From the NCBI GenBank assembly GCA_002751075.1, contig NAOQ01000081.1, forward strand, positions 96,911 to 160,910: DNA of 64,000 nt, read 5' to 3'. Both the position numbers and the translations under genes were made by a program. Each line of letters opens with the position of its first letter. The first letter of the stretch is position 1. The notes beneath the pieces were generated by a model that made no database searches, was not told the DNA's origin, and saw only the letters and a program-made list of their open reading frames with translations. This document shows, piece by piece, positions 34,329-46,543 of the stretch. The DNA comes from Ichthyophonus hoferi (taxonomy: Eukaryota; Opisthokonta; Ichthyosporea; Ichthyophonida; Ichthyophonidae).

Positions 34329-34697
34329 TGTTGGGAATAATAGGCAGAGACGCGAGCTTTCCTGTGACCTATATTCGTCTAGAGGGAGAGAGAATACCAA
34401 ATTAGGAGGCCCTTTAACATGTTCCTTTGTATACACGGAGTACAGATATGCTAAGACATTTTTATTACTAAACAAGGCAACAGGACTTGTCTTAAGCAGG
34501 ATGCCTAAGCAATGTGCTATCTGGACCCCAAAAATATATGATCTGAAATGGCTTATTATATAGTCGCAGAATCTCTACCATTGGCTGGTTCCATTTTGAT
34601 AGAATCCTGGATTGCCGTTTAACACCATTAGAATGTACAAACTATAACGAAATACTTAAATTAATTAAATATTTTAGTTTTAACACTCTCCCCAACG
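34329..34697 (+). repeat. Solo LTR-like fossil repeat, copy 1
   Basis: About 369 bp starting TGTTGGGAATAATAGGCAGA and ending CTCTCCCCAACG, i.e. nearly the TG...CA inverted ends of a retroelement LTR. It shares long stretches with 46134-46543 and, inverted, with 54928-55349: ATACCAAATTAG, GTATACACGGAGTACAGATA, CAATGTGCTATCTGGACCCC and TTGGCTGGTTC. No coding part adjoins it. The divergence between copies points to an old insertion. Which LTR family it belongs to is not known. Confidence 0.65.
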
Positions 34698-36166
34698 CAG
34701 TTCAGGTCACCCAAATTTATTGTGATTTCATGCCATGATTTAACTCTTCTAATTTTTATTAGGCCATTTGTAATTAACCAAAAAAAAATTAAAAAGCTAA
34801 AGGTATCCTGCACTTGGAGTCTAAAACAGATGGTGATAATAGGTAACCAGGTCAAGGAAGTGCACTTGACTGTCATTAACCAAATACTATGGACCTATTT
34901 CCCCGTCTTTATTCTGCCAACAGCCCTCAACCATCAGTCCCCATCTTCAAACATACCAGTGAACCTTTCCAGTGATCCAATCCATACAAGTCCACTGCAT
35001 ATACAGTATACAATCGACTATTTATTTTCTTTATTTATACCAGCTATCAGTACCAGACGTCTTTTAAAGCATCATGCATAATAGTAGTCCTGACAGTCAT
35101 TTTGTGGGACATGCACATCACTAGGGTGATGATGGAACCTATTGCCATGGTGTTAAAATTTCAGTGAGATGCAAATTAAACCCTGATGTACATATATATA
35201 TATATATATACTATCCTATAAGTTCTATGCTGCTATTTTCCGTTAACAAGTGCGTATATGTGTGGGTATTGGTATATATATGTATATATTTAAAGCATTT
35301 TTTAGAACATGCTAACCTGTCCGTCTCTTTGATTCTCCTCTTATTTCAGTATACCGCATACTTCATCTCCTTCTCACTACATAACCCATCACCTCATTCC
35401 AGTCTAACTCTCACTAGTGCATCAATCCAGGGTTGTGACTCCCAACCCAGAATTGCTTAGAGATAAACTGAAAAACAAAAAATTAATAAAGAAAAGCGAA
35501 AGAAATAATGAGGAGGCATAAAAATCATAAAGTGAAATTTCAATTCTTTCAATCAAAACTCAATCGAGCAGTACCGTAGTAGTTATACGCAGTCGCTTCC
35601 CTACTGCATAATAGACAATTGAATACATTAGATATATTGCTTTAACAGGTAAGGGTTAATTAACGCTAATTAATGCACATTAGGATATCCTTGCTTAAGG
35701 AATCTTCAAGTGTTACAGCATAAACCAATAGTTATAGTGTAGATATCAATCATTGGTGGGGGCTAGACATACTGGTAGATATACAATCATGAAAAGCCTA
35801 TAATAAAATCTATTACTAAACCTATCGCACTTAATCGACCGTTTAACTATCCAATGAAAATTTAAATATCTAAAAAAATATATATTTATTTATTCGAATT
35901 GTTTTAGTTTATTATTAAATGTAATACAAATTATATTACAATATTAATACAGGCCCAGTGAAGGTACACATAAATATGGGTACATCCGGACTATATAACA
36001 TAGTGTTGTACACCTCCATATACACATACACCTACGTGTACCAACACAAACATCTCTGTGCATGGCTGTCTATATTGGTCTCCATTGCATGAAATTAACC
36101 AATCACCAATCTCTCATTCCCATACTCATACAACCCAGCATAAGCTACCTTTTGCTCTTACTTTTT
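34698..36166. other. Intergenic/3' region of the NFATC2IP-like gene
   Basis: No gene seen. Minus-strand polyadenylation signals (TTTATT on the + strand) lie at about 35885-35892, some 280 bp beyond the stop codon of the NFATC2IP-like gene. A short (TA)n tract is at about 35192-35209. Confidence 0.5.
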
Positions 36167-39100
36167 CTAGACCTGTACCACTTCGATTGTATACTCATCC
36201 TCTAGCTCATAGTCGGCTGCTGTCCGTTCCAAATCCAATTCCTCGTCGTCAAATATAAATTTGTACGAATCAAGCGAGATTTTTTTGCTTTTGCAATACA
36301 TCTTAGCCATAGCTTTTAGGGGTTTCTCCTGCAAGTAGTTTATGTATATAAGTTAAAAACAGTATAAGAATGTATGTATGCTTACACAAGGAGTAGAGAG
36401 AGTAGAGAGTATATATGTTGATACGCATAGAGATGGTGGAAGGAAAGTTACAGTCTTGATATTGCTAATAAACTATATGAAACCCAAGGTTTAAAAGAAG
36501 GAGCTCGTAGGCACTCCAATGTTGCTAGCTTTATAGATTGGAAAAGAGCAAACATGACGTGTAATGTACTCTTTGAAAGAAGAAATAATAAAGGGAGAGA
36601 GTAAGAAGAGGCGTGCTTACAAGTAGTATTATATGTTTAATTATAATTATAATAAAGGTTTGGTTTAACCTATCAGTTATCAAAAAAGAAAATAGAGATA
36701 GGTTGCAAGATCACACCGATAGGTATTAAGTCTAAAATAAAGATAAACATAAAAAACAATTGTACAAACTAGATTCCTGTGCGATTAACAGTACGAATCA
36801 ATCAAGCATCCCAGCATATCTATGAGCAATAGAAGGTAAATGAAAGATACTATATCCAATAGCCATGATCCACGATACACTCGAAACTTTCTTAAACATC
36901 TTATTCCATCTCTTTCTCCATTTCTTTCACTTTTTATCTCGGGCTCTTGGGTTATTTAAATGTATTTAAATGTATATTCATATATGTATGCATATAGGTT
37001 GGTATGTCAGGGTATGATAGACATACAGCCAATATACTGATTTGTGTGATATCTTTCTCTCCGAATCGCAACTTCACTGTCAGCTTGGTCATCCCAGTAC
37101 TCTGTGACTGCAATGGCTTTGAAGGTCTGTGGGTTGTCAATCATGAGGAGACAAAATATATGCATAAAGACCCTAATAAGGATTATAATCCTCTCATATA
37201 AGTGGCTTTGTCCTAATAAGGATTATAATTCTCTCACATAAGTGGCTTTGTCCTAATAAGGATTATAATCCTCTCATATAAGTGGTTTTGTCCTAATAAG
37301 GATTATAATCCTCTCACATAAGTGGCTTTGTCTTAATAAGGATTACAACTCTCTCATATAAGTGACTCTGTTCTAATAAGGAGTATAATTCTCTCATATA
37401 AGTGGCTCTGTCCTAATAAGATGGTTGTGAAAGTGTACTGTTATATATAGGTGGAAAGGATGCGTCTATTTTCATGAGAAAGATGCCTTGCTATATATGT
37501 ATACAGTTTGGGTATGTCATGTCATATGAGAGTATATCCTATCATACTGCATTCTATTACATCATACATTATATCAGACTAGGGAGGTAATAGTCAACCA
37601 ATTAGCAACACAGAGATAACACATACAGGTATTGGTCTGGTTCGACAATCATGACGTCATTGTCATTTGGTACAGGTACAGAGTGAACACGATCATGACC
37701 CGCCCAGTATACATCTATTGGGTGCAGGTCAGTCGCCTAGATAACCAGCCTACTTTTGATAAAAACAAAGGTACCAATGCGATACGATGAATTCATATTT
37801 GTGTTTATGTTTTTGGAGATAAGATAAAACAATTTGGCAAGAGATGGACAAGAAGAATAAAGAATGACTATTACATTACATTATATAGTGCAGTGTATAG
37901 TATAGTATATAATGTATAGCATCTAGTATATAATGTATAGGGTAGTGTATAGTATAGTATATAGTATATAGTATGTAATGTATAGTGTAGTGTATACTAA
38001 ATATAAGAACATAGAATGAAGGTAAGAGAAGAACATAAGGGATATGGAAAAGGAAAAGAAAACCTGAATGCGTGACAAAATACATTACAGAACAGCGTTA
38101 TAGTGTGGAAAGATGGGCATATTGGTAGATATAATATTAGGAACTAAGAAATGAGAATAGGTGTAATGATCAACAGAAATAAGTAAAAGGTGAAACAATG
38201 GGATAAATAGGTGGAATGAGAGTGGAAAGGAGAGAGGGAAGGATGGTGCAAAAGGAAGGTGTTATATATATAAGAGACATGAAGAACACACGTTGCAATC
38301 GTAGCTAGGTTATTTCTTACTTTCAATATGACTAAAGTAGGAAGGATTAGGAACGGTGAATAAAATAATGATGGAAAAAAAATAAAAATGTGATATATAT
38401 ATATATATATATAGAAAGAGAGAATTAATACAATATAATAAATAAAAGCCAGTTAAACGATTTAAAAAAATAAATAAGAGACATGAACAGACAAACTGAA
38501 TGACAGAGGAAGAGAGAGAGTAGAAAAAGTAAAGCAAACAACAAGAACATATCTATTGTAGATCTGAAGTATTAATATTATATTAAAAATGGGGACCCCC
38601 AATAACAAGTATTAATAAGAAGGATAAAAAGAAGCTAAAAGCGTTCATTCAATGAACTTAAACCTAAACTCACATACCTAATGCGGCCCGGTCTCCATCA
38701 AAATTTAAACCTAGAGGTGTTTGATAGGCTTCAATTTTTTTATCGTCTAGCATTAAAACCAAATCCTCCAACGGGTGGTCTTGGCTATGTGCGTGATATT
38801 TCATCATTTTCATAAATGTATCATACTGTAGAGGTAGAGAGCATAAAAACATCAGAATGTATGGCATATTTAACTCTGTACTTATGAAAATAAAAGGAAA
38901 GAAAATGAAAAACAAACCGTACTTACTATAGGTAAGGGTGCGTCTGCACTCACATCTGCAGAACTACATGCACAACATAAGTTAAATCCAATACTTATAG
39001 TTTAAATTAATTAATTAATTAAGAATAGCCTATCAATAACATTGATTTATTCTTTAGTTAATAATCAGGTTATCAAGTTGTTGTTATGTGGTATATTGCA

Positions 39101-42100
39101 TTTAAAAGGCAAAAAGTCTAAATTAATTCATTAATTAAGAATCACCTATCATTAATTTGATTTAATTCTTTAGTTAATAATCAGATTATCAAGTAGTTAT
39201 TATGTAGTATATTGTATTTAAAGGGCATAAAAGGTCTCTATCTGTGACGGCATATTCCGTTGCTCTTTCTGCAGCTATACTGAATAGCATTCTTTAACCT
39301 TTAGTTAGTTCTCTGCTTGCAATTGCCGTGGCCAGCCAAAATGAATGAGAGAATAAATATAATAACTGCAATACAGTAAGATAATAACTACAACACAGTG
39401 AGATAATAACTACACATGTTGACATCATCCTTTGCTTTGTCATCAATAGTATCGCCAACACATTGTCCACCTATCCTATTAAGTAATTACAATGGAGAAA
39501 ATGAAGCAAGAGAAAAAAAAAGAAAAAAAAAAAGAATTTAAACAAGTATTTCAATAAACAAGAGGGTCTATTCATGCATCTACCTGTATTCCAGATATAC
39601 ATATATGCCTTGCACTATACCTTTTTTATCTTATATTTATGGTATACTGTCCGTCCAGGCATTTCAAACAACACTATTTCAATATCTTCTGGTACTTCTT
39701 CGGTAAAAGCTAATATCGGGCTTGGTACTCTCCTATTCCAGTATATGTAGTATGTATGTTTGTATGTGTGTATGTGTATGTATGTATGTATGTATATATG
39801 TACGTGTTTGGGCAGTAAAGGTTCAATCATTAGTATCAATAGGTTGGTTGCATTCAATGCTCATGAATGCTTGTCCATCAATTCATTATTAGGATGCAAA
39901 TTCCTATTCAAATGCATTAGGTGCAATCAATTACCGCCTTTAATTTTTTTAAAATAGTGGGTGGTATACCCTATACACATATATGCGATATATATATATA
40001 TATATATATATATTATACACATACCATGCACTATATACTATACATACTATACACATATACCGTACACATTTGATAAGAAGTCTAAACACACCAATGATTG
40101 TTGGGGGATTCTAGATATAAAAAATTATAGGTCCGCATAAATAATTATATATACTAACACCGTCAAGTCTCTACTTACATGAAAATATATTATAGTTATA
40201 GCACAATTATGATAATTATATCAATTAGGAAAAATTAACTACTAATTAAGTTACATGGTTAGGTTGGAACGAGTGAATCTAAAATAACAATGATTGGATA
40301 TTGTTCAGTATGACAAAGTAGCAACCAATGGAAGGGAGTCATAGAGAACCAATTAGCGGTCGTCATGTTTACTACCTGGGTAAAGAGATGCAAGAAGATA
40401 GGAATCATGAATTATAGGAGAGAGAAAGAGATAGGTATGGCAGTAACCCACAAACAAAGCTATATTAAAATTATAAATGTATTTTATAATTTAATATTTA
40501 CAGGTAATAATAATAACAATTATAAAGGCAATATATACCAATTAGAATAATCATTAACTATAAATAATATAAGTGGTAACTACATAAAACTTAAAAAAAA
40601 GAAAGAAGATTACAGCACGTGGTATTCCCGTGTGGTTCCCCACCAGATGAAGAGAAGGAGAGAGATCAACGACAATAGGGAAAAAAAAAAGAAAAAAAAA
40701 AAACAGAAAAAATATATATACAGCCGAAAGCATATATATATATTAGCCCAAAATGACGTACAACATATTAAACATACACTACATCGTCTATATCTTGGGT
40801 CAATGTTTTCAAATGTTGTTCTATTTCCCAGTCTTCTATCTTCTTCTCTTCCTCAAGGCTTCGCACTGCTTCTTCGTGGCTTTGGTCCACATCGGTTATC
40901 CTGCAGATATATACTTGTCATTTGCACGTATATATCACCTTTTACTGTACTATATATATATATATATATATATGATATAGCATAGTATAGCATATAGCAG
41001 AGTATATAAAATAGTGAAGCACAAATAAACCAACAAGCATGTAACCAACCATGGAGCACTTGAACATAGAACATACAAAGCCAGGATAGAATTACCACCG
41101 AGCAATAAAATAAATCAAAACTATCAAACAAATGAAAAGGAAGGAAGAATGGGTTGGGTTACCTTATGTTTTCTATAATGTCAGTCTTGCATGCTTCAAC
41201 AGAATCGTTGGTTATTGAAGGTGGTACAGATAGTTTCTTAATCTTGGCGTCAACAGCTTTTACTCTGGTCTTCAAGGATTTACCTTTAATAGTAACACCT
41301 AGGTAAATTATTCAATTAATCAATCACTGATCTCATATTGTCTAGTTTTTTGATTGCAATATAACCTTATCCTAAACTTAGGCCATCTTCTCATACCACT
41401 TCAACTTGTTCTTGTTAATACTTTATCTTGTGCTATTTTCTATCTCCTTCCGTTCCTATGTTCTTATACTAAAGGTATATATGTATATCCTCCTCTTCAG
41501 TCTTACTACATATAGCAACTACAGTTCCTATTCATCGCTTGTTAATTGGACTAACTTCATCTATTCCTATTTTGGTAATTTCTCTGCCAATTACAAAAGG
41601 TAAGAGGATTTGAAATAAGTCATTAATTACAAAATAAGTCTTTCGTAGGAGACGGCATAATGCATTTGATTGGGTAAACCTATATCCCATGATTTTACAT
41701 GTTACTTTAAAATATAATAGCGTGTCTCCATTAACTATAAATAAGTCCAGGTGCAATAGTGGGTGCAAGTCAAACGCGTGATGTAATCAATAACTCACAA
41801 AGAATAATATGAAAACTAAAATACCATGTATAACAATCATATAAGAATTCGCTCCCTTAAGAATTCTATGACCCCCATCCAATAGAATAATATTTTACAA
41901 TATAATATATAGTCATTAAATGCTTATGTACCAGCTTATTTTTGAAGGATTTAAAATTTTTAACCTGGTTGCAGTAACTCCTTAAGAACTGTAAAGGAGT
42001 CCTATCTTATTTAAGCTGGGCTTATTGGATAGAATGGATCCCGTTTAGAAAACATAAATCAAACAAATATAAATCATGTTTTTAAATAATTATAATATAG

Positions 42101-43637
42101 CTTCTCGTTATAGATATATAAAAAATATAAAATGTACAAGCTTATCTGTAGTCAAAATTATTCGTCTAAAATACAACATATATACCAAAATGAATCATCT
42201 AGCACTTATTAAATCAGGAGTGAATAACAATTCCAAATTAGGACATCTAAAATATCCCGTATATGGTAGTAGATAATGTTGAGAACAGAACAATATGCTA
42301 CTCCCTATAAAAATATATTTGCAGATAAAACAAAAATAAAGCATTACTGTATTAGAGATTTAGTCTCTATGTATATCTGGTAACCCTAAGAAAAGAGAGC
42401 CTACGATGCCTATAAAAAATGAATAAATTATAATCAATTTTTATAGCAACAGTAAGTCACAGAGGTAATGGATGATGTAATGATACGTTGTATTTCCTAC
42501 CCTCAGAAAATATATCTGTGCTATCACTGCTGCTGTCTTCCTGCGAGTTATCATCATCTACTAGCAGCTTGTCATGTATGTATGGCTTAGTAGAAAACAC
42601 ACAGGAAAGAGGGGGAGCACCCCTGCACGAAATTGGTATTGAGTTAATCGTATACATATAAACATACATACAAGTATGGGGTGGAGAGGGAAGTATTTTT
42701 GTCATGTATCAGGTTTAACCTATAGGGAAGACAGCATAATTACTAGGCTCCCTATATGATCTTGATTGCACTAGTTTGACTATGAGCCTTCGACCTAACT
42801 TTAGTGGCTTACGTGTTTGTTCGGTGTATGTAAATAATGTATAAATAGACCTACTGATGCGAGACGTCAGGTAGAGGTTTTTATTTCTCTTCTAATTCTA
42901 GATTGCTTGTTGAAAGTAATTAGGATTATTACTCCCTTTGATTAGAGAGGCGGAGTTAATTAAAACTGCTATTAAACGATAGCTGACAGTTTTCAAGACA
43001 TTATATAGTTGAACATATATATGTAAGTACTTGAGAATGTAACTTTATATATATACAGGTTAGACCCGTACTATACATAATACACAATCAAAAAAAAAGT
43101 TTTCTAAACGTATAACTGTGTGTTTTGTCTGATGTTTTAAAATAGAATATGGGGCATTGTACCTTCTTTCTGGCTATAATACATATCTATTTAATTGAAA
43201 AAAAATAATGCATGTGTGTAGTCGATTGGGAAAAGCATCAATGAGAATAAATTGTTCATTATATACTTAGACAGGGTAACACTAACACCTGGGATAAATT
43301 AACATTAGCCTGTAATAAAATAGTAAGAAAAAGAATCAATATAAGTTAAGAGACATAGATATAGATGTGTTCAATAAAAAAACTTGTACAAAAGAATACA
43401 ACGATAATGATAGTTTAACTAATAGAAAGTGAGAAACAAGGTAAGAGCCAGAAATAAGAACAAGAGAATGGGTAAGTATAAGTAAGAAATAGCAAAAAAG
43501 ATCGTTCTTTTTTTTTGAATGGATGGAGATAGACAAGGTAAAGATATAACTGAAACCGATACAAGGCATATCTCAATACATACATACCTACGAGTGAAAG
43601 GGTCAACATGCGAGATTTTTCTCCGTTTTTTTGGCAT
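36167..43637 (-). CDS. NFATC2IP: NFATC2IP/NIP45-like (Rad60-Esc2 family) protein with two SUMO-like domains
   Basis: Minus-strand exons 43637-43588, 42622-42501, 41298-41163, 40900-40778, 39732-39621, 38963-38927, 38825-38678, 37714-37627, 37126-37027 and 36328-36167, plus one short exon needed by phase between 39621 and 38963 (near 39419-39470, limits uncertain); about 370-380 residues. The N-terminus starts with a nuclear localisation signal (MPKKRRK), then an acidic Ser/Asp tract and a helical charged region. SUMO-like domain 1 reads IEIVLFEMPGRTVYHKYKIK, then LPIYDTFMKMMKYH, LEDLVLMLDDKKI, YQTPLGLNFD and AALDVYW. Domain 2 is C-terminal: MTKLTVKLRFGEKDITQISI, EKPLKAMAKMYCKSKKISLD, YKFIFDDEELDLERTAADYE and YTIEVVQV-stop. 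It lacks a C-terminal Gly-Gly, as expected for a fixed SUMO mimic. Family members act in SUMO-dependent genome maintenance with Smc5/6 and Ubc9. Several splice choices (start of exon 5, end of exon 4) are ambiguous by a few bases. Confidence 0.82.
37171..37420. repeat. 40-bp tandem array (6.25 units) with a GGATTATAATCC palindrome
   Basis: Units begin CCTAATAAGGATTATAATCC and end CTCTCATATAAGTGGCTTTG, starting at 37171, 37211, 37251, 37291, 37331, 37371 and 37411, with no indels and only base changes. Units 1, 3 and 4 carry the perfect 12-bp palindrome GGATTATAATCC; the others carry decayed versions. The array lies in the intron between the exons 37714-37627 and 37126-37027 of the NFATC2IP-like gene, starting 45 bp upstream of the latter's acceptor. 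Confidence 0.95.
37878..37996. repeat. GTATAGTATATAATGTATAG-type microsatellite
   Basis: Imperfect array of GTATAGTATA and TATAATGTATAG words within an intron of the NFATC2IP-like gene. Confidence 0.8.
38997..39233. repeat. Tandem duplication of about 118 bp in an NFATC2IP-like intron
   Basis: The segment with TTAATTAAGAATAGCCTATC and TTTAGTTAATAATCAGGTTA (38997-39115) recurs as TTAATTAAGAATCACCTATC and TTTAGTTAATAATCAGATTA (39117-39233), with scattered differences. Each copy is followed by a similar GGTATATTGCATTTAAA-type end. Confidence 0.85.
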
Positions 43638-46133
43638 TTCATCTGGAGGTATGGACAGATGGGTTATCTACAAAATACAAAATATCTCTTCTTTTTTCAT
43701 TGAGTGATGTACACCAATAGAAAAATACACTATGAACTATTGCTAGCTTGTGTATGGATACAGACAGGCTATTTACCAAGCATGCATGCTTTCATTGGAT
43801 GCTGTACATCAATAGAAAAATAGCTTGTGAAATACTATTAACTTGTGTATGTGTGTACTAGTATTTGAAATTGTCTAGGCGTTAAAAGGAAATTTGTCAG
43901 GATTGCTTACCTAAGAATAATTAAACTGTAAACAGAATTATTTAAAACCTATATATAATTGGTTAACCAATCATATATGGTATTCTATTATCCTTGACAA
44001 CTTTAACTTGAGTGAGAGACAACAATCCAATGAAAACTTCAGAATAATCTGCTAAATGAATAGTAAAAGGCCACTCGTTTTAAAGTATACAAATATAAAT
44101 ACGTTTTTTTAAAAAAGCCTCACCAATAAAGAAAACTGTAAATTTAAACGTAAAACATAATTAGTGTTATAGATAGAAGTGCAATAATCCAACGGATAAA
44201 GCATGTTTTTTTATATATATATAAAAAAGATTAATAGTGCAAAATTTAAATATATATATGAGAATATAATGAACAAAGGCAAGCTTCTATAAAGTTACTT
44301 GGCAGAAACAATTGGTGTAGAAAAAAGTAAAGCCAACCATTAGTATGACAAGAATCATATTGTTAATGGAGAGAAAAAAAACTGATTTAAAGCACTTTGA
44401 AATGAGAAAATCAAAAGAAAATTCTAGTTTCTTTTTAGTGTTTATTGGAATTTCTCGTGTAAGATACCCTTAAATTAATTAACAAAATCACAAAACATAT
44501 AAATAAGAATTTATTGCCACTATTAAATAAATAACTGTAGTTACAGTTATTTATACTTTATTCTCTCCTGGCATATCTATGTATAACCGTGTTTATTTCT
44601 CTCCTATTCATCTTCTCTTACTACTTTTAATTCTTTTAGTCATAATCTTTCATTGTTTCTCTTTTACTATTACCCATTCACGTGTATATATATCCATGCA
44701 TGCACCCTTTTTGTTCTACATCAGTATCTAAGCAATAGAATCGGATTAACATGAAATAAATCACCGATAAATAGCCTCAACAAATAACACTTTACTTTAT
44801 ACCTTCCCTCTCCAAAGATATATTGTCATACACACTCCATTTTTCCCATAACATGTTTAACCAAATATAGAAAGAATTACAACATATTAGCGGAAACAAA
44901 TATATATAAAAATCCAAATGAAAACTTGCATTGTTTTATTGACCATCATCCTATAGTAATGTACAACGAAAATGCAGTCAAGCTTATGGTTCCTTCAAAT
45001 CTTGGAGCTACCTCTATATGAGCATATATGTATCACATTTATAGATCATATTACGTGTTCCTATTGTACATACACATGCATACACACTCAGAGTAATATC
45101 CATATCCATTTAGGTTATTGACCTTAAAGAATACACCAGTATCTATACACCTTCTTTAAAGTAAATAACTAAAAAGTCTCAAGCATGTAATTGGATTTGT
45201 TCCAGAAAATAGCTATGTTTTCAGAAAGAGAATAGGGCAAGAGGCTAGGAAGAAGTGCAAACCTTTGCCATGTAGTGCTGATGGAGTCATTACTTAAGTT
45301 TCTGTACGTCAGCCCTAAGCCAACAATATAGCGCACAACAGTATCAAAAATATTGGGTTGAGTTACAAGACATTAACTACCTCGTTTTGTAGGAGGGAAT
45401 GAGGGAAGGTAAAATGTTGAACTCGAAAAACAAGAGCAAATCTACATGCGTCTACATACATAGGTCCTGTGACTACGCCAGAGAATACTGAGAAAGGTTA
45501 CATAACCTCAGTTTTCTGTAGTTCATATTCAACCCTTTTGCTAATGTTCTGGATTTGGAATGGGCTATTAATTATCTCTTATAAAGGTTTTCTTAAAAAC
45601 ATTTCAGTTTTGCTTTGCTTGGTATTAATAATATACCTATAAAACTATAATCCGTACTGTTATTAATTTAATCGCCATTTCGAGCCTTGGAATTCCCGTT
45701 AAAATTAACCACGGTGTGCATGACAGTGTCATGAATTACCAGGTCCTACCATGATATTTCTCTTTAGCCATTATTTTTATGGTTAAATGACTATGATGTA
45801 CTGAACCATAAATACTTAACATAACTGATAGGCATCTAAGATATAATATGATATGCAACACATCAAAAGTAAGAATAAATCTAAATAAACAGCTAGGACT
45901 GATTTTAACGCCCTTTTAAAATATAAAACCATTGTTAGATATAAGTAAAGTCGGGTTTGGTGTACGCAATAGCAATTGCTAATAATATTAAATCATTATA
46001 GTTGGATAAAGACGTATCTAAATTACTTGAATGTTTCTTTTTATTAAGCAGTAATGTTAGAATTCAACGTTATGTCTCAGGTATTCAAACCCTCAATCAG
46101 TAAAGTGATGACACCTATTCTTTATTAAAACTA
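43638..46133. other. Intergenic, with a degenerate 50-bp direct repeat
   Basis: No coding exon seen. A word of about 50 bp (TGTACACCAATAGAAAAATA at 43709, TGTACATCAATAGAAAAATA at 43803, each followed about 30 bp on by TTGTGTATG) is repeated at about 95-bp spacing just upstream of the NFATC2IP-like start codon. Confidence 0.45.
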
Positions 46134-46543
46134 TCTTGGGAATCAAAAGTAGAGACGAGCATTCCTATGGCCTAGATTCGCCTATAAGGAGATGGAATAC
46201 CAAATTATGGGGCATTATAACGTATTCCTTTGCATACACGGAGTAAAGATATTTTAAAACATCTATTTATTATTAAACAAATCAGCGGGACTTGCCTTAG
46301 GCAGAATGCCTGAGCAATGTGTTATCTGGACCCCAAAACATACGATCTGAAGTGGCTTAATATATAGTCTGCCATTGGCTGGTTCAATTTTGATCGATAA
46401 TCTTGGATTGACATTTATTTAACATTAGGTTGAACCAACTATATTTCCAGGCTACATCTGTATAGTAATTGTTATTAATATTACACATAACTAATAACTA
46501 CATAAGAAAATACTTACATTCATTAAATATTCCTTTTTTAACA
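46134..46543 (+). repeat. Solo LTR-like fossil repeat, copy 2
   Basis: Same orientation and family as 34329-34697. It shares GGAATACCAAATTA, GCATACACGGAGTA, CAATGTGTTATCTGGACCCC and CCATTGGCTGGTTC, and its end matches copy 3 (CTATATTTCCAGGCT, CATTAAATATTCC). It is degenerate, and its edges are less sharp than those of copy 1. Confidence 0.6.

Noticed and set aside
34243-34563. 106-codon open frame
   Set aside because: It lies mostly inside the LTR-like repeat and has no protein-family signature.
37171-37420. CRISPR array
   Set aside because: The 40-bp units are contiguous without unique spacers and lie in an animal intron; it is a minisatellite.
37627-37736. Exon start at 37736 for the NFATC2IP-like gene, needing another microexon
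   Set aside because: An acceptor 22 bases further in (37714) restores the phase with no extra exon and gives RAALDVYW, a better SUMO-like-domain end.
40853-40985. + strand open frames over exon 4 of the NFATC2IP-like gene
   Set aside because: Shadow frames of the minus-strand exon with A+T repeat tails.
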